A DNA stretch of 64,000 nt from Candidatus Methylomirabilota bacterium (GCA_003104975.1 PQAM01000010.1:300577-364576), one strand, 5' to 3'. Shown: positions 40,360-49,624, counted from the stretch's first letter. Made by a program: numbers and translations. The notes: generated by a model not told the origin, from the sequence alone.

Positions 40360-41648
40360 TGGCGTCCTCCCATTCCCTCCATCCCTTGCATTTTATCCAT
40401 CCGCATCCGCTCCATGCCGGCCATCCCGGCCATGGCGCCCATCGACTCCCGGAGCTTGCTCTCCGAATCGAGGAAGAAATTGGCGCTGGCTACCACTCGG
40501 GTTCCGGGCTTGAGTCCGGCAAGGATCTCATGGCGGTCATCGACCCTGAGACCCAGCGTGACCTCCTTCGGTTCGAAACGGCCTTCACCGCTCTCGACAA
40601 ACACAATCTGCCGCGTTCCTGAATCAAGGATCGCCTCGTGAGGAACCGCCAACCGCTTCCCTAGGGCCACCTTCAGCTCCACATCGGCGAACATCCCCGG
40701 CTTGAGTTGCGAGGCGCTCGGATTCGGGAGCTCCAGTCGGACCTTAGCTGTCCTGGTCTTACTGTCCAGATAGGGATAGAGGTAGATCACCCGTCCCCGG
40801 AAGGTCCGGCCGGGATAGTAGGAGAGCCGGACCATAGCCTCCTGCCCTACCTTGACGAGGGGTAGCTCATACTCATAGATGTCGGTGTAGACCCAGACGG
40901 TGGAAAGATCAGCGATCTTGTACAGGACCATCGAGGGATCCACCCGCATCCCTTCGAGGGCCATCTTTTCGATGACAAAGCCGTCGATGGGGGAGATCAG
41001 GGTGAGCGTCTTGGTTGGCGTGCCGCTCCGTTCCAGCTCAGCGATCTGCTCCGGAGTGATGTCCCAGAGGAGCAGACGCCGCCGGGCCGCTTCGAGCAGA
41101 GAGCGTCCCGAAGCAGCCACCCGCTCGAAGGGGCTGGAGCCGATCCGGGTTTTTGCTTGCAGGGCGAGGAGGTACTCCTCCTGGGCCGAGACCAACTCCG
41201 GGCTGTAGATGCTGAACAGCGGGCCGCCTCGTTTCACGAATGTTCCCGTAAAATCGACGTAGAGGCGCTCGATCCAGCCCTCGATCTTGGTCTGGATCTG
41301 CTTCAGCTTTCGCTCGTCGTAATCGATCCTCCCTACGGTCCGGATGGTTTTCTCTAAAGGCTGGTAGGTCGCTTCGACGATCCGCAGGCCCATAAGCTGC
41401 TGCTTGGCGGGATCCACCATGATCCCATCTGAGGGCATCGCCATGCCCGGCATTCCCTTCATCTGACTACCCATCTCCATTCCTGGCATCCCCTGCATCT
41501 GCTCAGCGGCCATGGGCTTCCCTGTTTGCATCGACTCCTGCCTCTGCTGAGTAGCTTGGCCACTCGGGGCATTGCCTTGACTGCAGCCGGCGCTCAGCAG
41601 AACGGCCGAGACGACTGCGAGGGCATATCTTCTGTTCTTCGTCATCAA
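40356..41648 (-). CDS. CusB/CzcB-type periplasmic adaptor of the RND pump
   Basis: This 430-residue membrane-fusion protein has a lipoprotein signal (VVSAVLLSAGCSQG). An unusual Met-rich segment follows (about 45-80, with MQGMPGMEMGSQMKGMPGMAMP), likely a soft-metal scavenging arm. The hairpin and beta-barrel follow: TIRTVGRIDYDERKLKQIQTKIEGWIERLYVD, LISPIDGFVIEKMALEGMRVD, VWVYTDIYEYELPLVKVGQEAMVRLSYYPGRTFRGRVIYLYP. The C-terminus is again Met-rich (MAGMAGMERMRMDKMQGMEGMGG). It joins CusA-type pump and TolC-type channel. Confidence 0.9.
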   Translation of the reverse strand: MMTKNRRYALAVVSAVLLSAGCSQGNAPSGQATQQRQESMQTGKPMAAEQMQGMPGMEMGSQMKGMPGMAMPSDGIMVDPAKQQLMGLRIVEATYQPLEKTIRTVGRIDYDERKLKQIQTKIEGWIERLYVDFTGTFVKRGGPLFSIYSPELVSAQEEYLLALQAKTRIGSSPFERVAASGRSLLEAARRRLLLWDITPEQIAELERSGTPTKTLTLISPIDGFVIEKMALEGMRVDPSMVLYKIADLSTVWVYTDIYEYELPLVKVGQEAMVRLSYYPGRTFRGRVIYLYPYLDSKTRTAKVRLELPNPSASQLKPGMFADVELKVALGKRLAVPHEAILDSGTRQIVFVESGEGRFEPKEVTLGLRVDDRHEILAGLKPGTRVVASANFFLDSESKLRESMGAMAGMAGMERMRMDKMQGMEGMGGRQ

Positions 41649-41696
41649 TCTGCTCCTTCCACGCTATTGTCATGCGGTGTACGACGTCACCGCCCA

Positions 41697-41736
41697 TAGT
41701 CACCAGTCACTAGCCACTGACCACTGATCACTGCTT
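41697..41736. repeat. Degenerate CACTNNNCACTGATCA repeat
   Basis: The stretch holds GTCACCAGTCACTAGCCACT and GACCACTGATCACTGCTTAC between adaptor and channel genes. Similar wording recurs inside the debranching gene (30196-30226, CACTAGTCACTGATCACTA) and as the complement at 49627-49660 (GGTGATGAGTGATGAGTGG). Confidence 0.5.
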
Positions 41737-43020
41737 ACCAAGAATGTCTCGGCCAATCGCCCGCTCGAGATCGGCCAGGCTCTGTTCGAGCGCGACTAAC
41801 GCGCGATAGTAGCCAAGGCGGACCTCGCGAAGCGCCCGCTCGGCTTCCAGCAAGCCGGTGAACTCAAGACGGCCGGTCTTGTAGGCTGCCTCGGCAGCTT
41901 CCAATGACAACTCGGCTTGGGGGAGCAGTCCGGTCCGATACAAGGTCACCGATTTCCTGGCGGCATTCGATTTGAGCAAGTTATCCCGGATCTCGAGAAA
42001 CGCCAGGTTCTTCACGGCCCGATGGCTTGCCTCCGCCCGCGCGATCTGGGCTGACGCCTCTTCAACTTCTTTGTCGTGCCTGGCCTTCGTCCAGAAAAAC
42101 GGAATGGTGAAGGTCAGCATCGCGGAATAGGTGTGCTGGAAATCCGCTTGAGGGGCATACCAGTAGCCCAGGCCAAGCATGAAGTCGGGATATCGCTGAT
42201 TCCTGACGGCGAGCTCGTGGGCGCGCTCTGCTTGCGTGATGCCAGAGGCGGCTTCCTGGAGTTGGGGACTGGAATCCAGTGTCAGTTTGTAGAGGTCTGC
42301 TTGTTCAAAAGGCATGGAGGACGGCTCATGTTCTGCCGTTCGGCCGATGGGGAAATCAGCCGGGCGGTTCAGGAGCGTATTCAGCTTTGCCTCTGCCGAT
42401 TGCCGCGCCTGCTCTGCGAGAATGAGGCGATTCAGTAGGTCGCTCTGTTCTACCTGCGCCTTGATCACATCCTGTTGTGCCACCTTCCCCACCGCGTATC
42501 TGACTTCGGCTGTCTTGAGGATCCGCTCAAGGAGATCGAGCTGCTCTTGAGTAATCTGGAGATCGCGATCGGCCATGAACAGATCGGCGTAGCCTTTCTT
42601 GACGTCGGCGATGATCTCCCGCTCTTTGGCTCGATAGCGGGCTGTTGCCATGGCCTGCTCCTGGGTTGCCACTTCCCCCTTCAGGCGAAGCTTGCCGGGG
42701 AAGGGGAGCCGCTGGCGAAGGTTCACCATATGGGTGTTGGCCTTATTCATGTTGGTGGGCTGATTGAGCGGGATCATCCAGCTCTCGATGTTCAGCTCCG
42801 GATCATCAAGGGAGCGGGCTTGGATGATCCGCGCCTGCGCCGCCTCCACCGCTTTGCGAGCCGCCAGGATTTCCGGATTCGACTTGAGCGCTTCCGCCAG
42901 CAGTTCGCCGAGATCGGCGCCCGCTTCCAGCGTCAAGGCGAGCGACGGCTCAGCGGCACAGGGCGTTGCCGACAACAGCACGAACATGACTGCAATCGTA
43001 AGATGTCTTCTGTTGCGCAT
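41728..43020 (-). CDS. TolC/CusC-type outer-membrane efflux protein
   Basis: This 430-residue exported channel has a signal peptide (LTIAVMFVLLSATPCAAEP) and two TolC-type helical repeats: LGELLAEALKSNPEILAARKAVEAAQARIIQARSLDDPELNIESW and RQRLPFPGKLRLKGEVATQEQAMATARYRAKEREII. The second is LYKLTLDSSPQLQEAASGITQAERAHELAVRNQRYPDFMLGLGYWY. It ends LVALEQSLADLERAIG. It completes the tripartite metal efflux system with the next two genes downstream on the same strand. Confidence 0.9.
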   Translation of the reverse strand: MRNRRHLTIAVMFVLLSATPCAAEPSLALTLEAGADLGELLAEALKSNPEILAARKAVEAAQARIIQARSLDDPELNIESWMIPLNQPTNMNKANTHMVNLRQRLPFPGKLRLKGEVATQEQAMATARYRAKEREIIADVKKGYADLFMADRDLQITQEQLDLLERILKTAEVRYAVGKVAQQDVIKAQVEQSDLLNRLILAEQARQSAEAKLNTLLNRPADFPIGRTAEHEPSSMPFEQADLYKLTLDSSPQLQEAASGITQAERAHELAVRNQRYPDFMLGLGYWYAPQADFQHTYSAMLTFTIPFFWTKARHDKEVEEASAQIARAEASHRAVKNLAFLEIRDNLLKSNAARKSVTLYRTGLLPQAELSLEAAEAAYKTGRLEFTGLLEAERALREVRLGYYRALVALEQSLADLERAIGRDILGKQ

Positions 43021-43102
43021 CGCTTCCCCTTTCGAGTTTCGGGTGTGGCGTGGGCGGTGGTGTGCGACCCATCGTCGACGACAGACGAAGCACGGACCGC
43101 AT

Positions 43103-43160
43103 AGCCTACGTAGGGGCGCAATTTATTGCGCCCGCGTCGAGCCGTACAGGGACGTACGAC
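43103..43160. repeat. Palindromic GGGCGCAA/TTGCGCCC element
   Basis: GGGGCGCAATTTATTGCGCC (43111-43131) folds into an 8-bp stem with a TTTA loop and follows CCTACGTAGG (palindrome). It belongs to the same class of interspersed palindromes as 48764-48812. No gene overlaps it. Confidence 0.6.
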
Positions 43161-43269
43161 GAGATGAAGCGGAGCACACCACCGCTCACGCCATCAGCCA
43201 TGGCTTGGCGCCGAGCGCCCGGAACGAGCGTGTTAATGAAAGAGTTCGTTTAGGTAGAGTTGGAAGTCG

Positions 43270-43569
43270 TCAGGCGAGCGTAGGGGGATGGAAGATGGGC
43301 CGAACTGCTGCAGCAAGTGTCAGGATAGGGTTAACCACGGGCAGGCCCTGGACCAACCCGTTCGATTCAACACCGACAGCGTACGGGGGAACGCCACAAG
43401 GCACCGGACACATCCCTTCGGTTTGTTGTGTGTCCGTGTCATGACCCATCATTGTGGTCATCTGGGCATTCGCCATCGGCCAAAAAGGACAGACGCAGAC
43501 TACGGCAGCCATAGTCACAACCACTGCTACTACCAGGATCGTCGCTTTTGGCTTGGTGAATTGTCGCAT
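43270..43569 (-). CDS. Small exported protein of the Cus-like region
   Basis: This 99-residue protein has one N-terminal hydrophobic segment (ATILVVAVVVTMAAVVCVCPFWPMANA), then a polar part with MTTMMGHDTDTQQTEGMCPVPCGVP (Met, His and Cys residues that could bind copper) and a second weak helix. I do not recognise the family. It lies upstream on the same strand as the efflux operon, about 250 bases away, and may belong to copper handling. Coding status is supported by composition only. Confidence 0.5.
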   Translation of the reverse strand: MRQFTKPKATILVVAVVVTMAAVVCVCPFWPMANAQMTTMMGHDTDTQQTEGMCPVPCGVPPYAVGVESNGLVQGLPVVNPILTLAAAVRPIFHPPTLA

Positions 43570-43807
43570 CTCACGGGGTCCCAGGGGCCTATGGTATCTA
43601 TCATAACACTAGTCCCAGAATTGCAGCGTGTCAAGGTAGAGAGCGGTGAGCTTCGATCCTGAGCTCTGTGATGATCTGATGCTCTTGCATGTTGCAGGCA
43701 ACCGGTGATGTCGGCAAGCCGGTCGGAAGGCACGGTATTCGGCTTTCGCGTGCGCTGGCGCCGTGGCGGGAGGCCGGCGCCAGCGGCACACGCTTTACGG
43801 AAGAGGT

Positions 43808-44314
43808 CTAAGACGTAACAAACTCATGCTCGAATTGTCGAACAGTGAGGACCGGACACGGGGCTCCGCGAACGACCCGCTCGGCGACACTGCCTATCGG
43901 CGGATTCCATGGGAACGTCTGGCCGATATTGGGCCCTGGGGTGCTTCGACCGTGGGTCCCCATTACAATGAGATCGACCCCCTGATCCTGTGCGTACTGA
44001 AGAATCTCCTGAACCGGATGGCCCACCTTCGTCGCAAACCGAACATCAAGTTGCACCCGTTCGGCCTCCGAGAGCAGGTTCTTCAACTGCTCGTTTGCCA
44101 TCTGTTCCCACCGCTTCGTCCGCTCGGCGGCGGGGAGCCCCATGATCTCGGTGTCAACCCCAAACGCCCAAGGCTGGATCGAGGCATCCGGCAACACGTG
44201 CAGCAGATGTACCGATCCGTGGTACGCTGAGGCAAGCTCCCGTGCGTACTTGATCGCCACCTTCGATGTTTCGCTAAAGTCCGTCGGCACAAGAACATTC
44301 TTCAGTGTGATCAT
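43808..44314 (-). CDS. Universal stress protein (UspA family)
   Basis: This 168-residue protein has the Usp alpha/beta fold: MITLKNVLVPTDFSETSKVAIKYARELASAY at the start and the ATP motif DLIVMGTHGRSTPGPNIGQTFPWNPPIGSVAERVVRGAPCPVLTVR. The glycine motif G-x2-G-x9-G(S/T) is modified by an insertion (PGPNIGQTFPWNPP), longer than usual, so nucleotide binding may differ. GGAGGTT lies before ATG 44314. Monocistronic. Confidence 0.85.
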   Translation of the reverse strand: MITLKNVLVPTDFSETSKVAIKYARELASAYHGSVHLLHVLPDASIQPWAFGVDTEIMGLPAAERTKRWEQMANEQLKNLLSEAERVQLDVRFATKVGHPVQEILQYAQDQGVDLIVMGTHGRSTPGPNIGQTFPWNPPIGSVAERVVRGAPCPVLTVRQFEHEFVTS

Positions 44315-44560
44315 AGGGAACCTCCTTTGGCCACCCGCCAACGGCGGGAAAGAGTAGGGTAGAACCAACTCCCAATCTGGCTTGGCGAGGAAACCTCCCT
44401 TCGTTCAGCTCCGCTGTCCAGAGTTCAACACAAGCTTACAAAACTAATGTAGTGTATTGCGTGTCGTAGTCAATGCCGGAGTGCAGACAATAGACAGAGC
44501 AGGGTCAAGCGAATTGACGACAGATGTCGGCGAGAATCGTCCCGATTGCTAAAGGAGTGG

Positions 44561-44833
44561 TCAACCTGTGATGCGGAACTCTTTGATAATTCGGTGGTTA
44601 TGAATTTTGTAGGCAAGCGGTCGCGGCGGGATGCCCAGGCGACCGGCCGCCCTCGCCTGGACACCACGGTTCTTTTGTAGTGCCCGCATGACCAGTTTCC
44701 GTCCAAGCTGCCGAAGCCCGTGACCGAGGTTGATCTGATCGCTCAGGATCTGGGACGCTTCGTAGAGTGCGCTAAACCCGGTAGTCCTGGGGTCGTCGCG
44801 TTCCTTTTCTGCCTGTATTGTCATACTGGCCAT
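44561..44833 (-). pseudogene. NifA/NtrC-type regulator with central domain deleted
   Basis: A 90-codon frame joins FSALYEASQILSDQINLGHGLRQL, the start of a NifA-type GAF domain, to GRKLVMRALQKNRGVQARAAGRLGIPPRPLAYKIHNHRI, the Fis-type C-terminal helix-turn-helix of sigma-54 activators. The AAA+ domain of about 240 residues (GAFTGA, Walker A) is absent. The gene ends 18 bp in front of the ammonium-transporter gene's end region on the same strand. It reads as an in-frame internal deletion of a nitrogen-regulation activator; residual DNA binding is conceivable. Start uncertain (ATG 44833 or 44824). Confidence 0.65.
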
Positions 44834-44874
44834 AATATACAAAATCGGTGCCAACACACGGTGTAGTTGATGGC

Positions 44875-46248
44875 TCAGAAGCCGTAGGCGTTCTCTTCGT
44901 GCTGGCTCAGGTCGAGGCCGATCTGTTCCTCTTCACCGCTGATCCGCAGGCCGACCAGGGCGTCGATGAGCTTTAACAGAATCACCGTACCGACGAACGC
45001 CAGGAGCATACAGGCCAACGTCGCGATGACCTGCACCACGAACTGATGAGGATTGCCGAAAAATAATCCATCGGCAGCATCGGGATTCACTGCCTTCGAG
45101 GCAAACAGGCCGGTCGCCAGTGCGCCCCACGTCCCGCCGACACCGTGGACACCCACGACATCCAACGAATCGTCATAGCCCAGCCGTCCCTTCAGCATAC
45201 AGGCCGTGTAGCAGAGCATCCCTCCGCCTGCCCCGATGAAGAGCGCCGACATCGGGCCGACATAGCCGGATGCCGGGGTAATGGCGACGAGACCGGCGAC
45301 GGCGCCGCTGGCTGCCCCCAGGACGGTTGGTTTGCCCCTGGACCCCCACTCGACGACCATCCAGGCCAGTGCGGCCGCCGCTGTCGCAAGATGGGTCACG
45401 ACAAAGGCATTAGTGGCCAGCTTGTTGGCGGCGGTGGCGCTCCCCGCGTTAAAGCCGAACCAACCGAACCAGAGCAGGGCCGCACCCGTCACGGTCATGG
45501 TGAGGTTGTGGGGAGGCATCGGCTCTCCCGGATGGCCGCGACGTCGCCCTACGACCAGGGCTGCAGCGAGGGCTGAGATGCCGGAACTGATGTGGACGGC
45601 AGTACCGCCGGCAAAGTCGAGCGCCCCCATCTTACGCAGCCATCCGCCTACCCCCCAGACCCAGTGCGCGAGCGGATCGTAAATCAAGGTGGCCCAAAGG
45701 ATCGTAAAGAGCAGGAACGCGCTGAACTTCATCCGCTCGGCGATCGCCCCTGTGATGAGGGCCGGTGTGATGGCTGCAAACATCATCTGGTACACCATAA
45801 AGGCTTGGTGTGGGATGGTGGCCGCGTAGTCTGGGTTCGGCTCCAGCCCCACACCGCGCAGTCCCACCCAGGCGAGGCTGCCGATCACGCCGCCCGTATC
45901 GGGGCCGAAGGCCAGGGAGTAGCCGATCAGGGCCCACTGGATGCTGATCAGCGCCAGGGTGATGAAGCTCTGCATGATCGTCCCCAGCGCATTCTTCCGC
46001 CGAACCAGGCCGGCATAAAACAGGGCGAGACCGGGGGCGGTCATCAGCAATACCAAGGCTGAAGAGGTGAGCATCCATGCCGTATCCCCGGAGTCTATCT
46101 TAGGAGGCGCCGGTGGGGTAGGTGCGGGGGCCTGGACCGCAGGTTGGTCGGGAGGGGCCTGTTGGGCGAAGGAGACGACCGGGGTATACAGCATCAGGCT
46201 GATGAGGATCAGCAGGACAACAGCAGTCACGCGACGTCGTTGTGGCAT
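44875..46248 (-). CDS. amt: Ammonium transporter, Amt family
   Basis: This 457-residue membrane protein has a cleavable signal ([21 protein letters not shown]), a proline-rich linker and eleven helices: [70 protein letters not shown] and [21 protein letters not shown], holding the twin-histidine channel residues. It takes up ammonium. No GlnK/PII gene adjoins it, unusual for bacterial amt. The collapsed NifA-like gene lies just downstream. Confidence 0.93.
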   Translation of the reverse strand: MPQRRRVTAVVLLILISLMLYTPVVSFAQQAPPDQPAVQAPAPTPPAPPKIDSGDTAWMLTSSALVLLMTAPGLALFYAGLVRRKNALGTIMQSFITLALISIQWALIGYSLAFGPDTGGVIGSLAWVGLRGVGLEPNPDYAATIPHQAFMVYQMMFAAITPALITGAIAERMKFSAFLLFTILWATLIYDPLAHWVWGVGGWLRKMGALDFAGGTAVHISSGISALAAALVVGRRRGHPGEPMPPHNLTMTVTGAALLWFGWFGFNAGSATAANKLATNAFVVTHLATAAAALAWMVVEWGSRGKPTVLGAASGAVAGLVAITPASGYVGPMSALFIGAGGGMLCYTACMLKGRLGYDDSLDVVGVHGVGGTWGALATGLFASKAVNPDAADGLFFGNPHQFVVQVIATLACMLLAFVGTVILLKLIDALVGLRISGEEEQIGLDLSQHEENAYGF

Positions 46249-46554
46249 GGCGGCTCCTTATTGGGATGTAGGAAATGTGGGAAACTTCCAATTGCGTCAA
46301 ACGCGACGGTTTTGCCGCGACGCGCCGGAGGCGAGATTGAGCAGTTTCCGTGCCAACGACGATGAGTGATGAGCGTGAGGGGAAATGCTTGGAAGTGGCG
46401 AGAAATCCTGCTTGGCCGGCATCAAGGTGGCCGATCCAAGGCTTTGGCCGATGATTTGCGCTGGCGCGTACGTGACTATGAAATGGGCAGCGCGACACCG
46501 TAATGGTTATAACGTGGGCAGACGTCTTCCAGCGGAGGAGGCGCACAATATAGT
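46249..46554. other. Intergenic, no gene seen
   Basis: The stretch separates the divergent amt and vapBC genes. Both strands have only short frames without coding character. A GATGAGTGATGAGCGTGAGG stretch at 46360 is another weak copy of the degenerate CACT repeat. Confidence 0.5.
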
Positions 46555-46583
46555 TTGACAGGTCGATATCTGTCATGATACAT
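46555..46583 (+). promoter_or_regulatory. Promoter and operator of vapBC
   Basis: A perfect TTGACA at 46555-46560 is followed 17 bases later by ATACAT (46578-46583, weak -10), 8 bases before the VapB ATG. The dyad TGACAG...CTGTCA (46556-46561/46570-46575) covers the spacer and is a probable VapBC autorepression site. Confidence 0.55.
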
Positions 46584-46591
46584 AAAGCTGT

Positions 46592-46837
46592 ATGAAAACA
46601 ACCGTAGAGATTCCGAATTCGCTCTTATTGGAAGTCCGCAAGTTAGCTTCCAGGGAGCGTACGACCGTTCGAGCCTTGGTCGAGCAAGGGTTGAGACGCA
46701 TCCTCGCTGAAAGCCAACAACGTGGCGCATTCAAGCTTCGCAAGGCATCTTTTAAGGGGAAAGGACTCCAGCCGGGTGTTGCCCATGCGTCCTGGGAACG
46801 AATCAGAGAGATGGCGTATGAGGGGCGGGGCGGGTGA
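46592..46837 (+). CDS. vapB: VapB-type antitoxin
   Basis: This 81-residue protein has the ribbon-helix-helix N-terminus MKTTVEIPNSLLLEVRKLAS then RERTTVRALVEQGLRRIL, as in DUF2191/VapB antitoxins, followed by a disordered toxin-binding tail. Its stop overlaps the toxin start (GTGA). It neutralises the downstream PIN toxin and represses the promoter upstream. Confidence 0.85.
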   Translation: MKTTVEIPNSLLLEVRKLASRERTTVRALVEQGLRRILAESQQRGAFKLRKASFKGKGLQPGVAHASWERIREMAYEGRGG

Positions 46838-47268
46838 TTGCGGTCGACGCGAATCTTCTCGTCTATGCCCACAGAGAAGATTCTCCGTGGTATGAGAGCG
46901 CGTCCCGGTCGATCAATGGACTGGCCGAAGGCCGCGCGGCATGGGCTATTCCGTGGCCGTGTATTCACGAGTTCCTCGCCATCGTGACCCACCCGCGAAT
47001 TTACACTCCACCGACGCCTCTCGCATCAGCCATAGACCAAGTGGAGGCTTGGTTGGAGTCGCCCAGCCTGGTGCTCCTGGCGGAATCCGAGGGCTACTGG
47101 CAACACCTACAAGTCGTCCTCACACAGGGGCGCATCAATGGACCGCAGGTCCATGATGCCCGCGTGGCGGCGATCTGTCTACTGCACGGCGTGCAGGAGC
47201 TGTGGACCGTCGATCGCGACTTCGGGCGCTTTCCCGCGCTCACAGTCCGCAATCCACTCGTAGGCTGA
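46834..47268 (+). CDS. vapC: VapC-type PIN-domain toxin
   Basis: This 144-residue PIN RNase has the acidic residues of the fold: AVDANLLVYAHREDSP (D at about 5), IPWPCIHEFLAIVTHPRI (E), VHDARVAAICLLHGVQELWTVDRDFGRFP (D pair). VapC toxins cut tRNA or rRNA. GTG start overlapping vapB. Complete at the family's usual length. Confidence 0.88.
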   Translation: MIAVDANLLVYAHREDSPWYESASRSINGLAEGRAAWAIPWPCIHEFLAIVTHPRIYTPPTPLASAIDQVEAWLESPSLVLLAESEGYWQHLQVVLTQGRINGPQVHDARVAAICLLHGVQELWTVDRDFGRFPALTVRNPLVG

Positions 47269-47585
47269 CCTGCCCCGCGTTGCGGGTACCTACCCTGAGC
47301 TCGAACAGTACAGCTGACTGTGTACAGTCGCCACCGTTCGTCCGCAATCTCCCGAGGGTCGTTCAGCGGTGGCGCGTCCGACGCCCGGGATCGTCTGCAG
47401 CAAGGCTACTGCCACCCCAAAAAAGCACGGGTAGAGCTCCTTGGGGAGGATGGTATTGCTGGGCGGTTGGACGCCCTGTGAAGCTCTCGCCGCAACGCCG
47501 GCAGGCAGGTGAAGACGAGGCTGCCGGCGGAATCAGCATGGCGTCCCGGGATTCCGAAATTCGGGAACTTGAGAGTCTTGACCCC
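47269..47585. other. Intergenic, no gene seen
   Basis: Several overlapping short frames exist on both strands but none has a ribosome-binding site or recognisable homology. It probably only separates vapC from the convergent hypothetical gene. Confidence 0.45.
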
Positions 47586-47993
47586 CTAGCTGGGGACAAC
47601 GTCGATGCAAGAATAGCTCGTTGTGTTCGATAAATCTTTAGCCAAGGTAACGGTAAGGCGATAAGATCTAACGGGAAAAGGTCCCACCATTGGCTGCATG
47701 AGGCTGCCTTCAGCACGGGCCGCCAATGGCCGCTCCAGGTAATCCTCGGGGTTCCCGTCCTGCTCACTATGGTAAACAATCGGATGATCCTGATCATCCG
47801 ATCCCGGACAGCCCTCTGGAATCTCCGTGATGACTAAGAGGTCAGTAAAAGGGGGACTGTCTATCTCGAGCCCCAGGCGGCGAAGTCGCGGCGCTCCGAT
47901 GGCTACCACCAGGGCGGCGACGGTTTCCCGCCGCTCGCGCGGATCGTGCAGACCCGTTTCGATCAGATCCTCACCTGGCAACGCTGCGTTCAT
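47586..47993 (-). CDS. Hypothetical soluble protein
   Basis: The 135-codon frame begins MNAALPGEDLIETGLHDPRERRETVAALVVAIGAPRLRRLGLEID, with a coherent helix-strand pattern, then LLVITEIPEGCPGSDDQDHP. The first half looks like a real, conserved domain of a small bacterial protein I cannot name; the C-terminal part is less regular, so a frameshift or decay near the end is possible. ATG 47993 preferred; the frame is open to 48026. Confidence 0.45.
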   Translation of the reverse strand: MNAALPGEDLIETGLHDPRERRETVAALVVAIGAPRLRRLGLEIDSPPFTDLLVITEIPEGCPGSDDQDHPIVYHSEQDGNPEDYLERPLAARAEGSLMQPMVGPFPVRSYRLTVTLAKDLSNTTSYSCIDVVPS

Positions 47994-48113
47994 AATGACG
48001 CTCCATTGTACAACACCGTAGAACACCGAGAGGCATCCGGCAAGTGTTTCATGGTCAATGTCTTGTTCGGGGAATCCGCCGATCGCTGTCCCTATTCGTG
48101 TGTACGGTTATAT

Positions 48114-48159
48114 AAGGTGCCTTTTTCACCTTGACAGGTATGGGGTGCTATACTATGTA
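48114..48159 (+). promoter_or_regulatory. Promoter region of the Rieske/cytochrome b operon
   Basis: TTGACA at 48131-48136 is followed at 17 bases by TATGTA (48154-48159, weak -10). An inverted repeat AAGGTG...CACCTT (about 48114-48132) abuts the -35 and could be an operator. The first gene starts at 48202. Confidence 0.45.
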
Positions 48160-48201
48160 TGCTGCGTGCGAACGTGAAGAAGACGATATCAGAGGCGGGC
48201 C

Positions 48202-48762
48202 ATGGCCGATCAGGGTACCACCGGAGAAAATCGAGAAGAGCCTGTGATCGCGACACCGGAGGAGAGCAATGCGACCCTCTGGTCGAGGCGCGATTTTTTT
48301 TGTCTCGCAGGGTGGTGCGGAATCGGGGCGGGGCTCGGGATCGGCGGCGTGGCGTTCGGACGCTTCATGTTCCCGCGTGTCCTCTTCGAGCCGGAGGCGG
48401 TCTTCAAGGCCGGCCAGCCGGAGGAATATCCGGTCGGCACCGTCAGCGAACGGTGGAAACAGGAGGAGGGTGTGTGGATCGTCCACGAGCCCGAAGGCTT
48501 TTATGCGCTTTTGGCCGTCTGCACCCATCTCGGCTGCACCCCGAACTGGCTGAATACCGAGAATAAGTTCAAATGTCCCTGCCACGGCAGCGGCTTCCGC
48601 CGAGACGGGATCAACTTTGAGGGTCCCGCCCCGAGGCCGCTGGAGCGGGTCAAGATCGACGTGGCCGAAGATGGGCAGCTTGTGATCGACAAGAGCGTCC
48701 AGTTCCGGTACGAGCGAGGCGACTGGACCAAGCCCGGGGCATTTCTCAAGCTCAAGGTGTAG
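48202..48762 (+). CDS. Rieske 2Fe-2S protein of a cytochrome bc-type complex
   Basis: This 186-residue protein has a Tat-type N-terminal anchor (SRRDFFCLAGWCGIGAGLGIGG, about 28-50). The Rieske cluster motifs are CTHLGCTPNW (about 112-121) and CPCHGSGF (about 130-137), with EGPAPRPLERVKI at the end. It carries electrons from quinol to cytochrome c. It is followed in order by two cytochrome b pieces and an octaheme cytochrome, as one operon, so this is a modified bc complex. Confidence 0.93.
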   Translation: MADQGTTGENREEPVIATPEESNATLWSRRDFFCLAGWCGIGAGLGIGGVAFGRFMFPRVLFEPEAVFKAGQPEEYPVGTVSERWKQEEGVWIVHEPEGFYALLAVCTHLGCTPNWLNTENKFKCPCHGSGFRRDGINFEGPAPRPLERVKIDVAEDGQLVIDKSVQFRYERGDWTKPGAFLKLKV

Positions 48763-48763
48763 G

Positions 48764-48812
48764 GGCAGGGCTTGCCCTGCCCATGGAAGGGCGCAGCAAG
48801 CGGCGCCCCTAC
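48764..48812. repeat. Double-palindrome intergenic repeat
   Basis: GGGCAGGGC-TT-GCCCTGCCC (9-bp perfect stem) is followed by GGGCGC...GCGCCC (6 bp). It lies between the Rieske and cytochrome b genes and resembles a widespread REP-like family; a relative is at 43103-43160. Confidence 0.65.
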
Positions 48813-48848
48813 AAGTTCACGGTCTGGCTGGGGAGGGTACGATCCTGA

Positions 48849-49619
48849 ATGCCCAATCTGGAGGAGCTGAAAAAACGGATCGTCGAGTCGCAGCTCTGGC
48901 GCTCGATTTTTCGTCATGAGTACGCGGATACCCCGCGCAATCGGGTGCTCCAGATCATGGCGAACGTGTTTCTTCATCTGCACCCGCCCAAGATCCGTCG
49001 TCACGCCATCAAGGTCCGCTTTACCTGGTGCATGGGCGGTGTCACCTTTCTGATGTTCCTGGTAACCGTTGTGACCGGCGTCATCCTGATGTTCTACTAT
49101 CGCCCGGTAGCCGAGTATGCCTATGCCGATATGAAATACCTGCAGTACGATGTCCCGTTCGGGATGATCATGCGCAACATGCACCGATGGGCGGCCCATG
49201 GCATGGTCATCACCGTCTGGCTGCACATGTTCCGTGTCTTTATGACCGGCTCATACAAGCCCCCCAGGGAGTTCAACTGGGTCGTGGGGGTCATTCTGCT
49301 GACCATTACACTGCTTCTGAGTTTCACCGGCTACCTGCTGCCGTGGGATCAACTGTCGATCTGGGCGGTGACGGTCGGGACCAACATGGCCAGGGCCACC
49401 CCCTTCGTGGGGAGCGAGGGTCCATTCGGTGAGGTGGTCGGCGTGACCCCGCGGTACGATGCCAGGGCCTTCTTGCTGGGCGGCACCCTTGTGGGACCGC
49501 CCGCGCTCCTCAGATTCTACGTGCTGCACTGCATCTTCCTGCCGATTCTGATCAGCCTTCTCATGATCGTCCATTTCTGGAGGATCAGGAAGGACGGGGG
49601 GATCTCGGGGCCGTTATAG
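48849..49619 (+). CDS. Cytochrome b, N-terminal (b6-like) subunit
   Basis: This 256-residue protein has four helices carrying the heme-b histidines in [25 protein letters not shown] (two of four) and an earlier segment; [53 protein letters not shown] and [27 protein letters not shown] follow. This is the b6-like half of cytochrome b; the remaining helices are in the next gene. It forms the quinol-oxidising core. Confidence 0.93.
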   Translation: MPNLEELKKRIVESQLWRSIFRHEYADTPRNRVLQIMANVFLHLHPPKIRRHAIKVRFTWCMGGVTFLMFLVTVVTGVILMFYYRPVAEYAYADMKYLQYDVPFGMIMRNMHRWAAHGMVITVWLHMFRVFMTGSYKPPREFNWVVGVILLTITLLLSFTGYLLPWDQLSIWAVTVGTNMARATPFVGSEGPFGEVVGVTPRYDARAFLLGGTLVGPPALLRFYVLHCIFLPILISLLMIVHFWRIRKDGGISGPL

Positions 49620-49624
49620 GGGCC

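Noticed and set aside
47363-47797. Minus-strand frame overlapping the hypothetical gene at 47586
   Set aside because: It is in another frame, Arg/Pro-rich and without a start signal.
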